DNA of 22,372 bases, taken from positions 1 through 22,372 of the forward strand of contig CALYVJ010000002.1 in NCBI GenBank assembly GCA_945494195.1. The letters are read 5' to 3'. Each line of letters begins with the position of its first letter. The stretch's first letter is position 1. The position numbers were made by a program, and so were the translations under genes. The notes below the pieces were generated by a model. The model ran no database searches and had not been told where the DNA came from. It saw only the letters and a program-made list of their open reading frames with translations. This document shows positions 1-9,293 of this stretch, piece after piece. Source of the DNA: an uncultured Selenomonas sp. Lineage in GTDB: Bacteria > Bacillota > Negativicutes > Selenomonadales > Selenomonadaceae.

Positions 1-1336
1 ACGATGGGGTCCACCAACGCCAGCTCTTCAAGGTTCGCTCGTTTTACACACAACAATACAAGATTATCAGAATTATTGTCCATATGCAACCAATTATACT
101 GCCGCCAGGAATATGTACCATCCTGATTGTTGGCTGATCGGTGATCACATTAATGCGGCCAGCCGCATCGCGTAGTATTGCTGCCAATCCAGCGAGGCAA
201 TCTTTAACCCCTTGCCGATGATATTGTCAATGGATTCCTGGAACGGGAGCGGCTTGCCAAACAGATATCCCTGCACTTTCTCGCAGCCAATGCTGCGCAG
301 GAATTCAAACTGCTCTTCCGTCTCCACGCCTTCGGCCAGAGTCTGGATGCCGATTTTCTTGGCCATATCCACTGCCGAAGTCATCCATCCAGACCGGATA
401 GCCGGCATCATGGAATTTCTGTATCTCCGCCTGCATGCACAGCCCATTATCAAAGAGTATGCGCTCCCGCATCAACCGGCAGGTCTCCCGGACGATATAG
501 GTATCCAGCTTATAGATTTGCCCGCTGTCCTCCAAGGCACTGATAAACTGGCCAGGATTCAAGAAGCCATAGATGAGATCTACCCAGCGTGCCAAAGCCT
601 CCATGCTGCAAAGCTCCTTCGACAGCGTACGGACCACCGGCTGATAATAGAGCTTTATCCAATGGTATTCAAGGGCCACATCGATATGACTCGATACGTA
701 TTCATAAATTTCCAGCTGCTTATGAATCTCCTTGGAATAGTACTGCACCGAAGCAGTAATCTTATTCTTGATGCTGTCACAGGCAATCTTGGCGAAATCC
801 AGGGCGACAATCGGCTGAATCGACTGCTTGTCATCCCACTCAAATACTCCCACCCTCATCTCCAGCAGCATTTCCTCACTTATGTCCTTAATCTCTGCTC
901 TGGCTTTTTCCAAACGCTCCTGAATATTTAATTGTGTATGTTCACAAAAAGGAACGCCACCGGCCGCGTCACCGGTGAATTCATCATGCCTTGCAGCAAT
1001 TTCTGCGAGGCCTTTAAAAACCGCCGCAGACTCATAAGCCCTGTCCCCCGATCGATTTCAAAGGGTTGCGACTTTATCTCCACATCCGCAATAAAAACAT
1101 AATACAGTGGTCCTTCTTCGGGATCATCCACCCAGCGGCCAAAATCCTCCACATAACAAATTGCGCCTTTTTTCGTCGTGATAAAACTCCGAAAAAGTCT
1201 CACACTCAAAAAGTTTCAATACCTGCTCGTTGGCATATAAGATTTCCTCCGACTCATCAGCTTTCTAAATAAAGAAACCACCTGGCAAAAAATCCGTTTT
1301 AGCTGCCAGTTTTTTTCCTACAGCTCCGATGTCCAT
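1..1336 (-). pseudogene. Decayed PAS-GGDEF-EAL cyclic-di-GMP signalling gene, open at left edge
   Basis: This is a broken diguanylate cyclase/phosphodiesterase-type gene, read right to left. A plausible ATG at 1336 opens a PAS-like segment (KADESEEILYANEQVL), but an in-frame TAG at 1265-1267 interrupts it. A second frame (about 1165-928) carries the PAS end (VEDFGRWVDDPEEG) and the first strand of a GGDEF domain (RPVAFLFVNIHN), then stops. A third frame (about 925-365) gives the GGDEF tail and the EAL first half (YYQPVVR, the EAL motif in SMEALARW, MDDFGSGY). The parts that should hold the GGDEF signature and the EAL NLS and TES motifs are missing. A fourth frame (about 373-145) holds the EAL end (LAEGVETEEQF, VQGYLFGKPLP). 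From about 145 to the left edge another open frame (TYSWRQYNWLHMDNNSDN) may be a further domain. With this much loss, no functional enzyme is expected. Family assignment is secure; exact joints are approximate. Confidence 0.85.
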
Positions 1337-1451
1337 CGTTATTCACCCTATCCTTTCAGGCGAGTTCCGGCATATTAGTATCTATAATCTTCGCGCTAAA
1401 TAGCTGTATTCCTGCTATCTTCACGCCGAATCCGAAAATATGTCTCATGAT

Positions 1452-1481
1452 TTGTATCGTTGCATCGTGTCATGGTATAAT
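1452..1481 (+). promoter_or_regulatory. Extended -10 promoter for the small membrane protein
   Basis: TTGTAT at 1452-1457 and TATAAT at 1476-1481 are separated by 18 bases. A TGG directly before the -10 box (1473-1475) makes an extended -10 element. The predicted start of transcription is near 1488. A ribosome site AAAGGAG at 1502-1508 then leads to the ATG at 1517, so the leader is about 30 nt. Confidence 0.7.
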
Positions 1482-1516
1482 GTTTTTGTTGATTTTATAG
1501 CAAAGGAGCTTCCATT

Positions 1517-1849
1517 ATGGCAAAGCAATATAAAAAATTACAGAAAAAAGTCTATCCAAAAGTCGAAGACCCACGCAAGAAAGAAAAGGAAAAAATCGGC
1601 AAAGATTATCTGCTGATTGCTGTCATTTCCTTCACGCTGGTAGTAACCCTGTTTGGCTGGCAGACTTTCGATGCCCTGAACCGGGCAATGTATGTCCTGC
1701 TCACCTTCTCGCTTGCCATGACGTATATTTACCGCCATGCAAAGATTTCCGAAAACGCTCGTATTTACGTAAATCGAGCCAGCCTTTGCTCGATGGGACT
1801 TGCTATCGGCATGTTCTGCCTTGCCCTCTGGCATGAGTTCAACAAATAA
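1517..1849 (+). CDS. Small basic membrane protein of unknown function
   Basis: I do not recognise this 110-residue protein. Residues 1-28 are strongly basic and charged (KQYKKLQKKVYPK, then RKKEKEKIGK), consistent with a cytoplasmic tail. Three hydrophobic stretches follow, at about 31-47, 56-72 and 88-104, so it is probably an inner-membrane protein with three helices. No catalytic motif is visible. The ATG at 1517 is well placed behind AAAGGAG, and an extended -10 promoter lies just upstream, so it is likely a real single-gene unit. It is the only plus-strand gene I can support in the window, and it converges on the atp operon with a shared terminator. No function is proposed. Confidence 0.8.
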   Translation: MAKQYKKLQKKVYPKVEDPRKKEKEKIGKDYLLIAVISFTLVVTLFGWQTFDALNRAMYVLLTFSLAMTYIYRHAKISENARIYVNRASLCSMGLAIGMFCLALWHEFNK

Positions 1850-1860
1850 AATTCCACTAA

Positions 1861-1892
1861 AAAAAGAGCTATCCATTCGGATAGCTCTTTTT
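1861..1892. terminator. Bidirectional Rho-independent terminator
   Basis: A perfect 14-base inverted repeat (arms 1861-1874 and 1879-1892) with loop ATTC. Its stem has A-runs on one side and T-runs on the other, so either strand gives a hairpin followed by a U-tract. It sits 11 bases after the plus-strand gene and 9 bases after the atpC stop codon, so it can end both converging transcripts. Confidence 0.92.
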
Positions 1893-1901
1893 GCTGTCTG
1901 G

Positions 1902-2336
1902 TTATTCCTGAAACTCGGTCTTCGTTGCGCGCAGTCGTGCCATAGCACGCTGCATAGCGAGCTGAGCCCGCTCCACATCGATAATCTTAGCTTCAGGCGC
2001 TCCCTGGTGAAGAAGGGCCAGACGCTCTTTAGCACGGGCCATGGCATCCTTGGCACGATTGATATCGATATCAATCGGCTGCTCAGCGGCCGTAGCCAGT
2101 ACCGTAATCTTATCCGGCGTAACTTCCATAAAACCACCAGCCACCGCAATAAGTTGCTCATCGCGGTCAGCGCCGAGACGCACGCGCATGGCGTGGGGAA
2201 CCAGCCCCGTAACCAAAGGTGCATGCTTCGGCAGGATGCCGAGCTCGCCGCCCGTAGAACGGACGATGAGCATGCTGATGTCTGCGGAGTAAACAACTTT
2301 ATCCGGAGAGACAATCTCTAGCTTGATAGTCGCCAT
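1902..2336 (-). CDS. atpC: ATP synthase F1 subunit epsilon
   Basis: The 144-residue epsilon subunit of F1, part of the central stalk that couples rotation to catalysis and can inhibit ATP hydrolysis. The N-terminal beta-sandwich is typical (LEIVSPDKVVYSADISMLIVR, then GELGILPKHAPLVTGL). A C-terminal helical hairpin rich in Ala, Arg and Glu follows from about residue 92. Length is normal for the family. The ATG at 2336 lies three bases after the atpD stop codon. Its ribosome site (GAGGAGG) is embedded in the final glutamate codons of atpD, so the two are translationally linked. It is the last gene of the operon, directly before the bidirectional terminator. Confidence 0.97.
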   Translation of the reverse strand: MATIKLEIVSPDKVVYSADISMLIVRSTGGELGILPKHAPLVTGLVPHAMRVRLGADRDEQLIAVAGGFMEVTPDKITVLATAAEQPIDIDINRAKDAMARAKERLALLHQGAPEAKIIDVERAQLAMQRAMARLRATKTEFQE

Positions 2337-2339
2337 AGA

Positions 2340-4633
<2,294 letters not shown>

Positions 4634-4652
4634 AAAGAATCACCTCGCTATC

Positions 4653-6170
4653 TTATGCCATTTTGTATGTGATGGTTTCCTTGAACTCCTCAATAGCCTT
4701 CGTGAGTTCAGCCTCAAGAGCATCGTCGAGTTTCTTCTGCTCGATGATCTTGTTACCGACTTCCGGATGCTGCGCACGCATGAATTTCAGGAAATCATCC
4801 TGGAATTCTACGACCTTCTCGACCGGAATATCGGTCAGGAAGCCCTTGACAGCCGTATAGATGACCATGACCTGTTCCTGAACTAAGAGCGGGCTGTACT
4901 GCGCCTGTTTCAGCGTTTCTACCATACGAGCACCGCGGTCGAGCTGTGCTTTCGTAGCCTTGTCCAAATCGGATGCGAACTGCGAGAACGCAGCCAGCTC
5001 ACGATACTGAGCAAGGTCAAGACGCATGGTACCAGCAACCTGTTTCATCGCCTTGATCTGAGCGGAACCACCGACACGGGATACCGACAGACCGACGCTG
5101 ATAGCCGGACGGATACCGGAGTAGAAGGAGTTCGTCTCCAGCATGATCTGACCATCGGTGATGGAAATGACGTTGGTCGGGATATAAGCCGAAACATCAC
5201 CAGCCTGGGTCTCGATGATTGGCAATGCCGTAATGGAACCGCCGCCGAGCTCATCGCTGAGTTTTGCCGCACGCTCCAGCAGGCGGGAATGTAAGTAGAA
5301 TACATCGCCCGGGTAAGCCTCACGCCCTGGCGGTCTTCTGAGCAGCAACGACATGGCACGGTATGCAGCTGCATGCTTCGTAAGGTCATCATATACGCAG
5401 AGGCAGGCTTTGCCCTGATACATGAAGTGCTCAGCCATAGCAACGCCGGCATACGGAGCCAGGTACTGCAGCGGAGCGCTGTCAGCAGCCGTAGCAGCAA
5501 CGACGATCGTATACTTCATAGCGCCAGCCTCTTCGAGCGTCTTGACGACGCGGGCAACCGTCGATGCCTTCTGGCCGATGGCAACATAAACGCAGATACA
5601 ATCCTGGTCCTTCTGGTTAAGGATCGTATCGACGGCGATAGCCGTTTTACCGATACCGCGGTCACCAATAATGAGCTCGCGCTGGCCACGGCCAATCGGT
5701 ACGAGAGCATCGATAGCCTTCAGACCAGTCTGCAGCGGTTCATGGACCGATTTACGGTCAGCGATGCCCGGTGCATGGTACTCAACCGGACGCATGGTCT
5801 CCGCTTTAATTTCCCCTTTACCATCGATTGGACGGCCGATAGCATCGACAACGCGGCCAATCATAGCTTCGCCTGCCGGTACCTGCATGATGCGGCCCGT
5901 ACGTTTCACCTGCGAGCCCTCTTTAATTTTCGTCTCACCGCCTAAGATAACGGCACCGACGTTGTCCTGCTCAAGGTTCAGGACCAGACCATAAATATCA
6001 TTTCCGAAATCGAGCAGCTCTCCAGCCATTGCCTTTTCGAGGCCATGGATATGGGCAATACCGTCACCGATCTCGATAACCGTTCCAACATCATCGACGT
6101 TAAGGTCTACATTGTAGTTCTTAATCTGGTCTTTGATGATGGCTGTTATTTCTTCCGGATTCATTTTCAT
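4653..6170 (-). CDS. atpA: ATP synthase F1 subunit alpha
   Basis: The 505-residue alpha subunit, carrying the non-catalytic nucleotide sites of F1 and the arginine finger for the beta sites. The N-terminal crown domain ([16 protein letters not shown]) is followed by Walker A GDRGIGKT at residues 169-176. The conserved [20 protein letters not shown] segment and the SVSRVGG arginine-finger region come next. Length is typical. The ATG at 6170 is preferred over the one two codons later because GGGGTGA lies about 10 bases upstream. It follows atpH by 24 bases. Confidence 0.98.
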   Translation of the reverse strand: MKMNPEEITAIIKDQIKNYNVDLNVDDVGTVIEIGDGIAHIHGLEKAMAGELLDFGNDIYGLVLNLEQDNVGAVILGGETKIKEGSQVKRTGRIMQVPAGEAMIGRVVDAIGRPIDGKGEIKAETMRPVEYHAPGIADRKSVHEPLQTGLKAIDALVPIGRGQRELIIGDRGIGKTAIAVDTILNQKDQDCICVYVAIGQKASTVARVVKTLEEAGAMKYTIVVAATAADSAPLQYLAPYAGVAMAEHFMYQGKACLCVYDDLTKHAAAYRAMSLLLRRPPGREAYPGDVFYLHSRLLERAAKLSDELGGGSITALPIIETQAGDVSAYIPTNVISITDGQIMLETNSFYSGIRPAISVGLSVSRVGGSAQIKAMKQVAGTMRLDLAQYRELAAFSQFASDLDKATKAQLDRGARMVETLKQAQYSPLLVQEQVMVIYTAVKGFLTDIPVEKVVEFQDDFLKFMRAQHPEVGNKIIEQKKLDDALEAELTKAIEEFKETITYKMA

Positions 6171-6194
6171 AACTTCGCTGTCACCCCAGTTTCA

Positions 6195-6737
6195 TCAATT
6201 GTTAGCCAGTAGTTCTTTTCTAAGCGATTCGAGACGTCCAGCGACACTGCCATCAATGCGGCGATCGCCAATCTTGACAACCACACCACCGATGATGTCC
6301 TTGTCCTCATGCAGGCGGAGTTCCACCTGTTTGCCGGTAATGCTCTCAAGCTTTTTCTTGATAGACGAAGTCTGTGCCTCATCTACCGGCGCGGCCGTCG
6401 TCACATCCGCAATCAGGATGCCTCTGGCCTCATTCGAAAGCTCACGGTACGAATCCTCGATGGCCTCAAACAGCGCCATACGGCGCTTGTCAACCAGCAG
6501 CATCAAAAGGTTATACACGTTTGCAGAAAGCTCTCCTTCAAAGAGTTTCTGGATCAGCTCTTTTTTTGCTTTTGTCTCGACCTGCGGATTGGAAAGAAAT
6601 GCTGTTGCTGCCGGTACGGTTGCAAGACCGCTGCGGACATCAGCCAATTCCCTGCCATACTCCACAAGCTTATCTTCCTCCTGGGCAATCTCAAAGATTG
6701 CCGTGGAATATTTTCGTGCAAGCTGTAAGTTTAGCAT
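6195..6737 (-). CDS. atpH: ATP synthase F1 subunit delta
   Basis: The 180-residue delta subunit (the OSCP homologue), which joins the top of F1 to the b-subunit peripheral stalk. The N-terminal helical domain begins LARKYSTAIFEIAQEEDKL. The conserved C-terminal segment IGGVVVKIGDRRIDGSVAGR is present near residues 150-170. Length is normal. The ATG at 6737 overlaps the end of atpF by seven bases (ATGCTAA), indicating translational coupling. Confidence 0.96.
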   Translation of the reverse strand: MLNLQLARKYSTAIFEIAQEEDKLVEYGRELADVRSGLATVPAATAFLSNPQVETKAKKELIQKLFEGELSANVYNLLMLLVDKRRMALFEAIEDSYRELSNEARGILIADVTTAAPVDEAQTSSIKKKLESITGKQVELRLHEDKDIIGGVVVKIGDRRIDGSVAGRLESLRKELLANN

Positions 6738-7234
6738 GGCAGATCACCAATCTTATCTTTATCAAGCTTATCGACGAATTCCGTGATAAGCTGCTCATTC
6801 TCAGCTTTATCGATGTTTTTGGAGATGATTTTGCCAGCAGCAGCCATGGAAAGAGCCACGACCTCGCCCCGGAGCTGTGCCACAGCACGCTCGCGGTCAC
6901 GCTGGATTTCAGCCTCAGCAGCCTTCTTCATCTGCTCAATTTCGCGTTTCGTCTCAGCACGAGCGGCCTCGCGTTCTTCGCTGGCGCGCTTTTCCGCGTT
7001 GCGGATAATATCCTCAGCTTTGACGTTGGCAGCAGCCAGCTTCTTTTTATAATCAGCCAGCAGCTTATCAGCTTCCGCTGCATCGGCATCTGCTTTATCA
7101 AGGCTTTCTTTGATTCTATCCTCGCGGGCTTTGAGCATGTTGACGACCGGCTTATAAGCCACAGCGCGCAGCAGAACTACGAGAATGACGAAGTTAATGA
7201 TCTGCGCGAAGAATGTCATATTTAACTCGATCAA
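6731..7234 (-). CDS. atpF: ATP synthase Fo subunit b
   Basis: The 167-residue b subunit, which forms the peripheral stalk holding F1 against rotation. One N-terminal membrane helix (about residues 7-26, TFFAQIINFVILVVLLRAVA) is followed by a long charged helix rich in Ala, Glu and Lys. This is the usual b architecture. I place the start at a TTG (7232-7234), because a run of seven G at 7243-7249 gives a ribosome site 8 bases upstream. The alternative ATG at 7219 would be 23 bases away. If the later ATG is used, the protein is five residues shorter. It overlaps atpH by seven bases. Confidence 0.95.
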   Translation of the reverse strand: MIELNMTFFAQIINFVILVVLLRAVAYKPVVNMLKAREDRIKESLDKADADAAEADKLLADYKKKLAAANVKAEDIIRNAEKRASEEREAARAETKREIEQMKKAAEAEIQRDRERAVAQLRGEVVALSMAAAGKIISKNIDKAENEQLITEFVDKLDKDKIGDLPC

Positions 7235-7272
7235 TTACTATGCCCCCCCTTTTTCATTTTTCACCAAAAAAA

Positions 7273-7524
7273 TTATTTGATGAGCGGGTTTGCATAGAGC
7301 ATGATCAGAGCGACAACCGTTGCGATGATTGCCATTGCCTCGATCAGACCTACGGAAATCAGCGTATTGGTGAACAGCGTGTTTTTAGCTTCCGGCTGAC
7401 GCGTAATACCCTCGATGAAACGGCTCGTTACCATACCATCACCAAGGCCTGCACCGACTGCGGCAAGACCCATGCAGAGACCTGCACCGACTAAAGCTGC
7501 TGCTACCATAATTGCATTTTCCAT
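7273..7524 (-). CDS. atpE: ATP synthase Fo subunit c (ring proteolipid)
   Basis: The 83-residue c subunit that forms the rotating ion-carrying ring. Helix 1 contains the glycine-rich GAGLCMGLAAVGAGLGDG. The polar loop TRQPEAK is conserved, and helix 2 carries the ion-binding Glu62 (SVGLIEAMAII). Compared with the Na+-binding c ring of Ilyobacter, the position of Gln32 is Asp29 here, and the Ser66 and Tyr70 equivalents are Ala and Ile. The classical Na+ signature is therefore absent and H+ coupling is more likely. A second acidic residue in helix 1 is noteworthy. The ATG at 7524 follows AAGGAGG at ideal spacing. Confidence 0.97.
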   Translation of the reverse strand: MENAIMVAAALVGAGLCMGLAAVGAGLGDGMVTSRFIEGITRQPEAKNTLFTNTLISVGLIEAMAIIATVVALIMLYANPLIK

Positions 7525-7569
7525 GAAAAAATCCTCCTTAAAAATGTAAAAACTTCTCAGATAGTAGAG

Positions 7570-8250
7570 TTATGATTCCTCTTTTTCTTTCTTTACTGCA
7601 TTGGCAAGATATGCCATCGACAGCATTGTGAAGATAACGGCCTGAACTCCGCCGATAAAGATACTGAATGCGAGCCAGGCAACAGCCGGGATTGGCATCC
7701 AGATTGGCATGAGCTTCAGCAGGACGACAATGAGAATCTCGCCTGCCAGGATGTTACCAAATAGACGAAATGCCAATGTAATTGGTTTGGCAATTTCCTC
7801 GATTGCATTGATGATTACGAATACCGGCGTCGGCTTGAAGAAATGAGCGATATAATGCCCACCTTTCATAAAGATTCCCAGTACATGTACCATGACAATA
7901 ACCAGGAGTGCTAATGCCAGCGTAGTGTTCAAATCATTGGTCGGCGATGCCATCTTCGGTACAAGTCCCAGCCAGTTAGAAACCAGCAGGAACATGAACA
8001 ATGATACGATAAACGGAGCCAGGAAACGGCCACGTTCTCCCATCATTGCATCCAGCTGTTCATGCAGCCACAAAACGATAATCTCCACGACATTCTGCCA
8101 GCCCTTCGGAATGATCTTCAGGCTGCGGGTAGCCAGAAAGGCAATCAGCAATACGATAGCCATGGCCAGCCAGGTCATGTACAGCGTTTCCATATTGAAG
8201 GAAAAGCCCATGATTTGTTCTGTTCCGCGATGAACGACCTCTTCGCCCAT
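7570..8250 (-). CDS. atpB: ATP synthase Fo subunit a
   Basis: The 226-residue a subunit, which forms the ion half-channels beside the c ring. It has about five or six hydrophobic helices. The essential arginine is Arg162 in ITLAFRLFGNILAGE, and the preceding EEIAKP segment is typical of bacterial a subunits. The last helix (FIGGVQAVIFTMLSMAYLANAV) and the charged tail are conserved. Length is normal. The ATG at 8250 follows AGGAAGGAGG. It lies 39 bases after atpI and 45 bases before atpE. Confidence 0.97.
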   Translation of the reverse strand: MGEEVVHRGTEQIMGFSFNMETLYMTWLAMAIVLLIAFLATRSLKIIPKGWQNVVEIIVLWLHEQLDAMMGERGRFLAPFIVSLFMFLLVSNWLGLVPKMASPTNDLNTTLALALLVIVMVHVLGIFMKGGHYIAHFFKPTPVFVIINAIEEIAKPITLAFRLFGNILAGEILIVVLLKLMPIWMPIPAVAWLAFSIFIGGVQAVIFTMLSMAYLANAVKKEKEES

Positions 8251-8289
8251 ACACTCAACCTCCTTCCCAATAAAACCTAAAAATATCCT

Positions 8290-8658
8290 TTACCGTAAAT
8301 TCATATGGATCAGCAAGAACACCGCCATTCCGTAGCAAAGAAGAAAGCCCAATGCAGTCACACCAAAAACCTTCGCAGAAATATTTATGGCTGTCAGCAG
8401 GATCAGCAGTAATACCACCATCCGCACGACCAGTCCCCCAAGCACTTGCTTTGCTGCGCCGCCAGTGGGTGCTTCGGCAATCCTCCACAATCGCCAGGCC
8501 ATGTTCCAGACAAATACCAGCGCCGCCATATAGCCCAGCAGCAAGGCCCCGATGAGTCCGCCTTCTCCCCTTACGAGCAAAAGGCTTCCCAGCATCAGCG
8601 TCACCCCCGCTAGACCCCAGAACAAACGCTTTATGAAAATCGATAAAACTTCCTTCAT
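8290..8658 (-). CDS. atpI: ATP synthase subunit I (AtpI-type assembly factor)
   Basis: A 122-residue integral membrane protein with four hydrophobic segments at about 9-29, 34-54, 75-92 and 97-117. Its size, four-helix pattern and position immediately before atpB match the ATP synthase subunit I family, which is thought to help assemble the c ring. Sequence identity within that family is low, so the call rests mainly on topology and context. The ATG at 8658 follows GGAGGAGG. It is the first gene after the atp promoter and a long leader. Confidence 0.85.
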   Translation of the reverse strand: MKEVLSIFIKRLFWGLAGVTLMLGSLLLVRGEGGLIGALLLGYMAALVFVWNMAWRLWRIAEAPTGGAAKQVLGGLVVRMVVLLLILLTAINISAKVFGVTALGFLLCYGMAVFLLIHMNLR

Positions 8659-8750
8659 ATTCCTCCTCCAACGTCAGGCAGAAACTGTCCATCGTCTTCG
8701 TTGAATATCGGCGCGACCAAAGCAAATCCCGCGCGGGGACACGCTCCGCC

Positions 8751-8805
8751 TAGAAATCATATTTCGACGTGAAACAACAAAACCCTTTAGAAATCTTGCA
8801 TTTCT
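8751..8805. repeat. Two copies of a TAGAAATC...ATTTC dyad in the atp leader
   Basis: TAGAAATCATATTTC at 8751-8765 and TAGAAATCTTGCATTTCT at 8788-8805 share the same left half. Each can fold back on itself (GAAAT with ATTTC). Their centres are about 38 bases apart. They could be paired protein-binding sites or two small RNA hairpins; chance in AT-rich sequence is also possible. Confidence 0.45.
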
Positions 8806-8842
8806 TCACAAAAAAGTCCATCCGGTTATGCTTGTTTTTGCC

Positions 8843-8861
8843 ATAAATAATAACTATTTAT
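8843..8861. repeat. AT-only inverted repeat in the atp leader
   Basis: Arms ATAAATA (8843-8849) and TATTTAT (8855-8861) flank a five-base loop. It directly adjoins the larger inverted repeat at 8862-8896. The stem has only A-T pairs and would be weak as RNA, so a DNA-level site is as likely. Confidence 0.45.
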
Positions 8862-8896
8862 ACTACGATAAATCAATACAATCGGTTTATCGTAGT
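8862..8896. repeat. Perfect 11-base inverted repeat just after the atp promoter
   Basis: Arms ACTACGATAAA (8862-8872) and TTTATCGTAGT (8886-8896) are exact reverse complements around a 13-base spacer. On the minus strand the first arm begins about 8 bases after the predicted transcription start. It could therefore be an operator just downstream of the promoter or a 5'-terminal hairpin protecting the mRNA. No U-tract follows. Confidence 0.7.
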
Positions 8897-8910
8897 CGGT
8901 CGCAATGCCT

Positions 8911-8939
8911 ATTATATTCGATTGATTAACGAATAGCAA
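8911..8939 (-). promoter_or_regulatory. Promoter of the atp operon (atpI onward)
   Basis: On the minus strand TTGCTA (8939-8934) and a perfect TATAAT (8916-8911) are separated by exactly 17 bases, a strong housekeeping-sigma arrangement. Transcription would start near 8904, giving a leader of about 245 nt before atpI. The region upstream is AT-rich, which could add an UP-element effect. Confidence 0.8.
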
Positions 8940-8999
8940 GAGTTTTTTCGCCAAAATATAAAAATAACAACAATTCACTAAATACCGTATTTTCCCTCG

Positions 9000-9242
9000 C
9001 TATAAGAGGCTGCCCTGTTTTAGCTGGCGATACAACGTATAGAGTGCTCCCGGAAATCCGACGAGTATCCCCGCCAGCTTTCCCATATAACCAAGGCCGA
9101 GCTTTTCATCGGCCAGATTGCCTAGGAATACACAAATCCCGACAAAGACCACCAGATAAATCCCGATTCCACCCAATACGGAAAACGCTTTGACGGCTTG
9201 GCGAATTCCTTCATGCTGTCCCTCGCCCTGCTTTTTTTCCAT
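9000..9242 (-). CDS. atpZ: AtpZ-type ATP synthase accessory membrane protein
   Basis: An 80-residue protein with two membrane helices (about residues 19-42 and 50-68) and a charged N-terminus. The second helix region LGYMGKLAGILVGFPGALYTLYRQLK matches the AtpZ/ATPase_gene1 family commonly found at the head of atp operons. Members have been proposed to work with AtpI in assembly or in Mg2+/Ca2+ handling, but the role is not firmly settled. The ATG at 9242 follows AGGAGGG. It is separated from atpI by 341 bases containing a promoter, and lies directly behind the wecB terminator. Its own transcription must therefore come from read-through or from a promoter inside wecB. Confidence 0.85.
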   Translation of the reverse strand: MEKKQGEGQHEGIRQAVKAFSVLGGIGIYLVVFVGICVFLGNLADEKLGLGYMGKLAGILVGFPGALYTLYRQLKQGSLL

Positions 9243-9255
9243 AGGTTTCCCTCCT

Positions 9256-9288
9256 AAAAAAGGACTGCCGTCAATGCAGCAGTCCTTT
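9256..9288 (-). terminator. Rho-independent terminator of wecB, abutting the atpZ ribosome site
   Basis: On the minus strand AAAGGACTGC (9288-9279) pairs with GCAGTCCTTT (9268-9259) around a ten-base loop and is followed by T-rich sequence down to 9256. It begins 6 bases after the wecB stop codon. The atpZ ribosome site (AGGAGGG, 9253-9247) starts within 3 bases of the U-tract. Confidence 0.88.
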
Positions 9289-9293
9289 GCGTA

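Larger units (their letters stand above)
8659..8999. other. Intergenic control region and 5' leader of the atp operon
   Basis: This 341-base gap between atpZ and atpI holds no gene I can support. It contains a minus-strand promoter (8911-8939) and a leader of about 245 nt. Base composition is strongly uneven: very AT-rich at 8820-8990 and GC-rich at 8705-8760. The leader has at least four inverted repeats and the GC palindrome CCCGCGCGGG at 8728-8737. No U-tract follows any of these hairpins directly, so a simple terminator attenuator is not evident. I do not recognise a known riboswitch fold. Confidence 0.75.

Noticed and set aside
212..931. Plus-strand open frame of 239 codons opposite the decayed EAL gene
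   Set aside because: The minus strand carries clear EAL and GGDEF protein text over the same bases; the plus frame has no family features.
8255..8725. Possible leader peptide frame running from the atp leader across atpI
   Set aside because: It overlaps nearly all of atpI in another frame. Its start has no ribosome site and its Gly/Arg-rich translation looks like a shadow of atpI.
8795..8815. TTGTGAAGAAATGCAAGA as a possible Rex redox-regulator site in the atp leader
   Set aside because: Only one half-site matches the TTGTGA-type motif; the opposite half is absent.
8713..8903. Long-range pairing between GCGACC near the leader start and GGTCGC near its end
   Set aside because: Six bases of complementarity over about 180 nt is easily due to chance and is not supported by further pairing.
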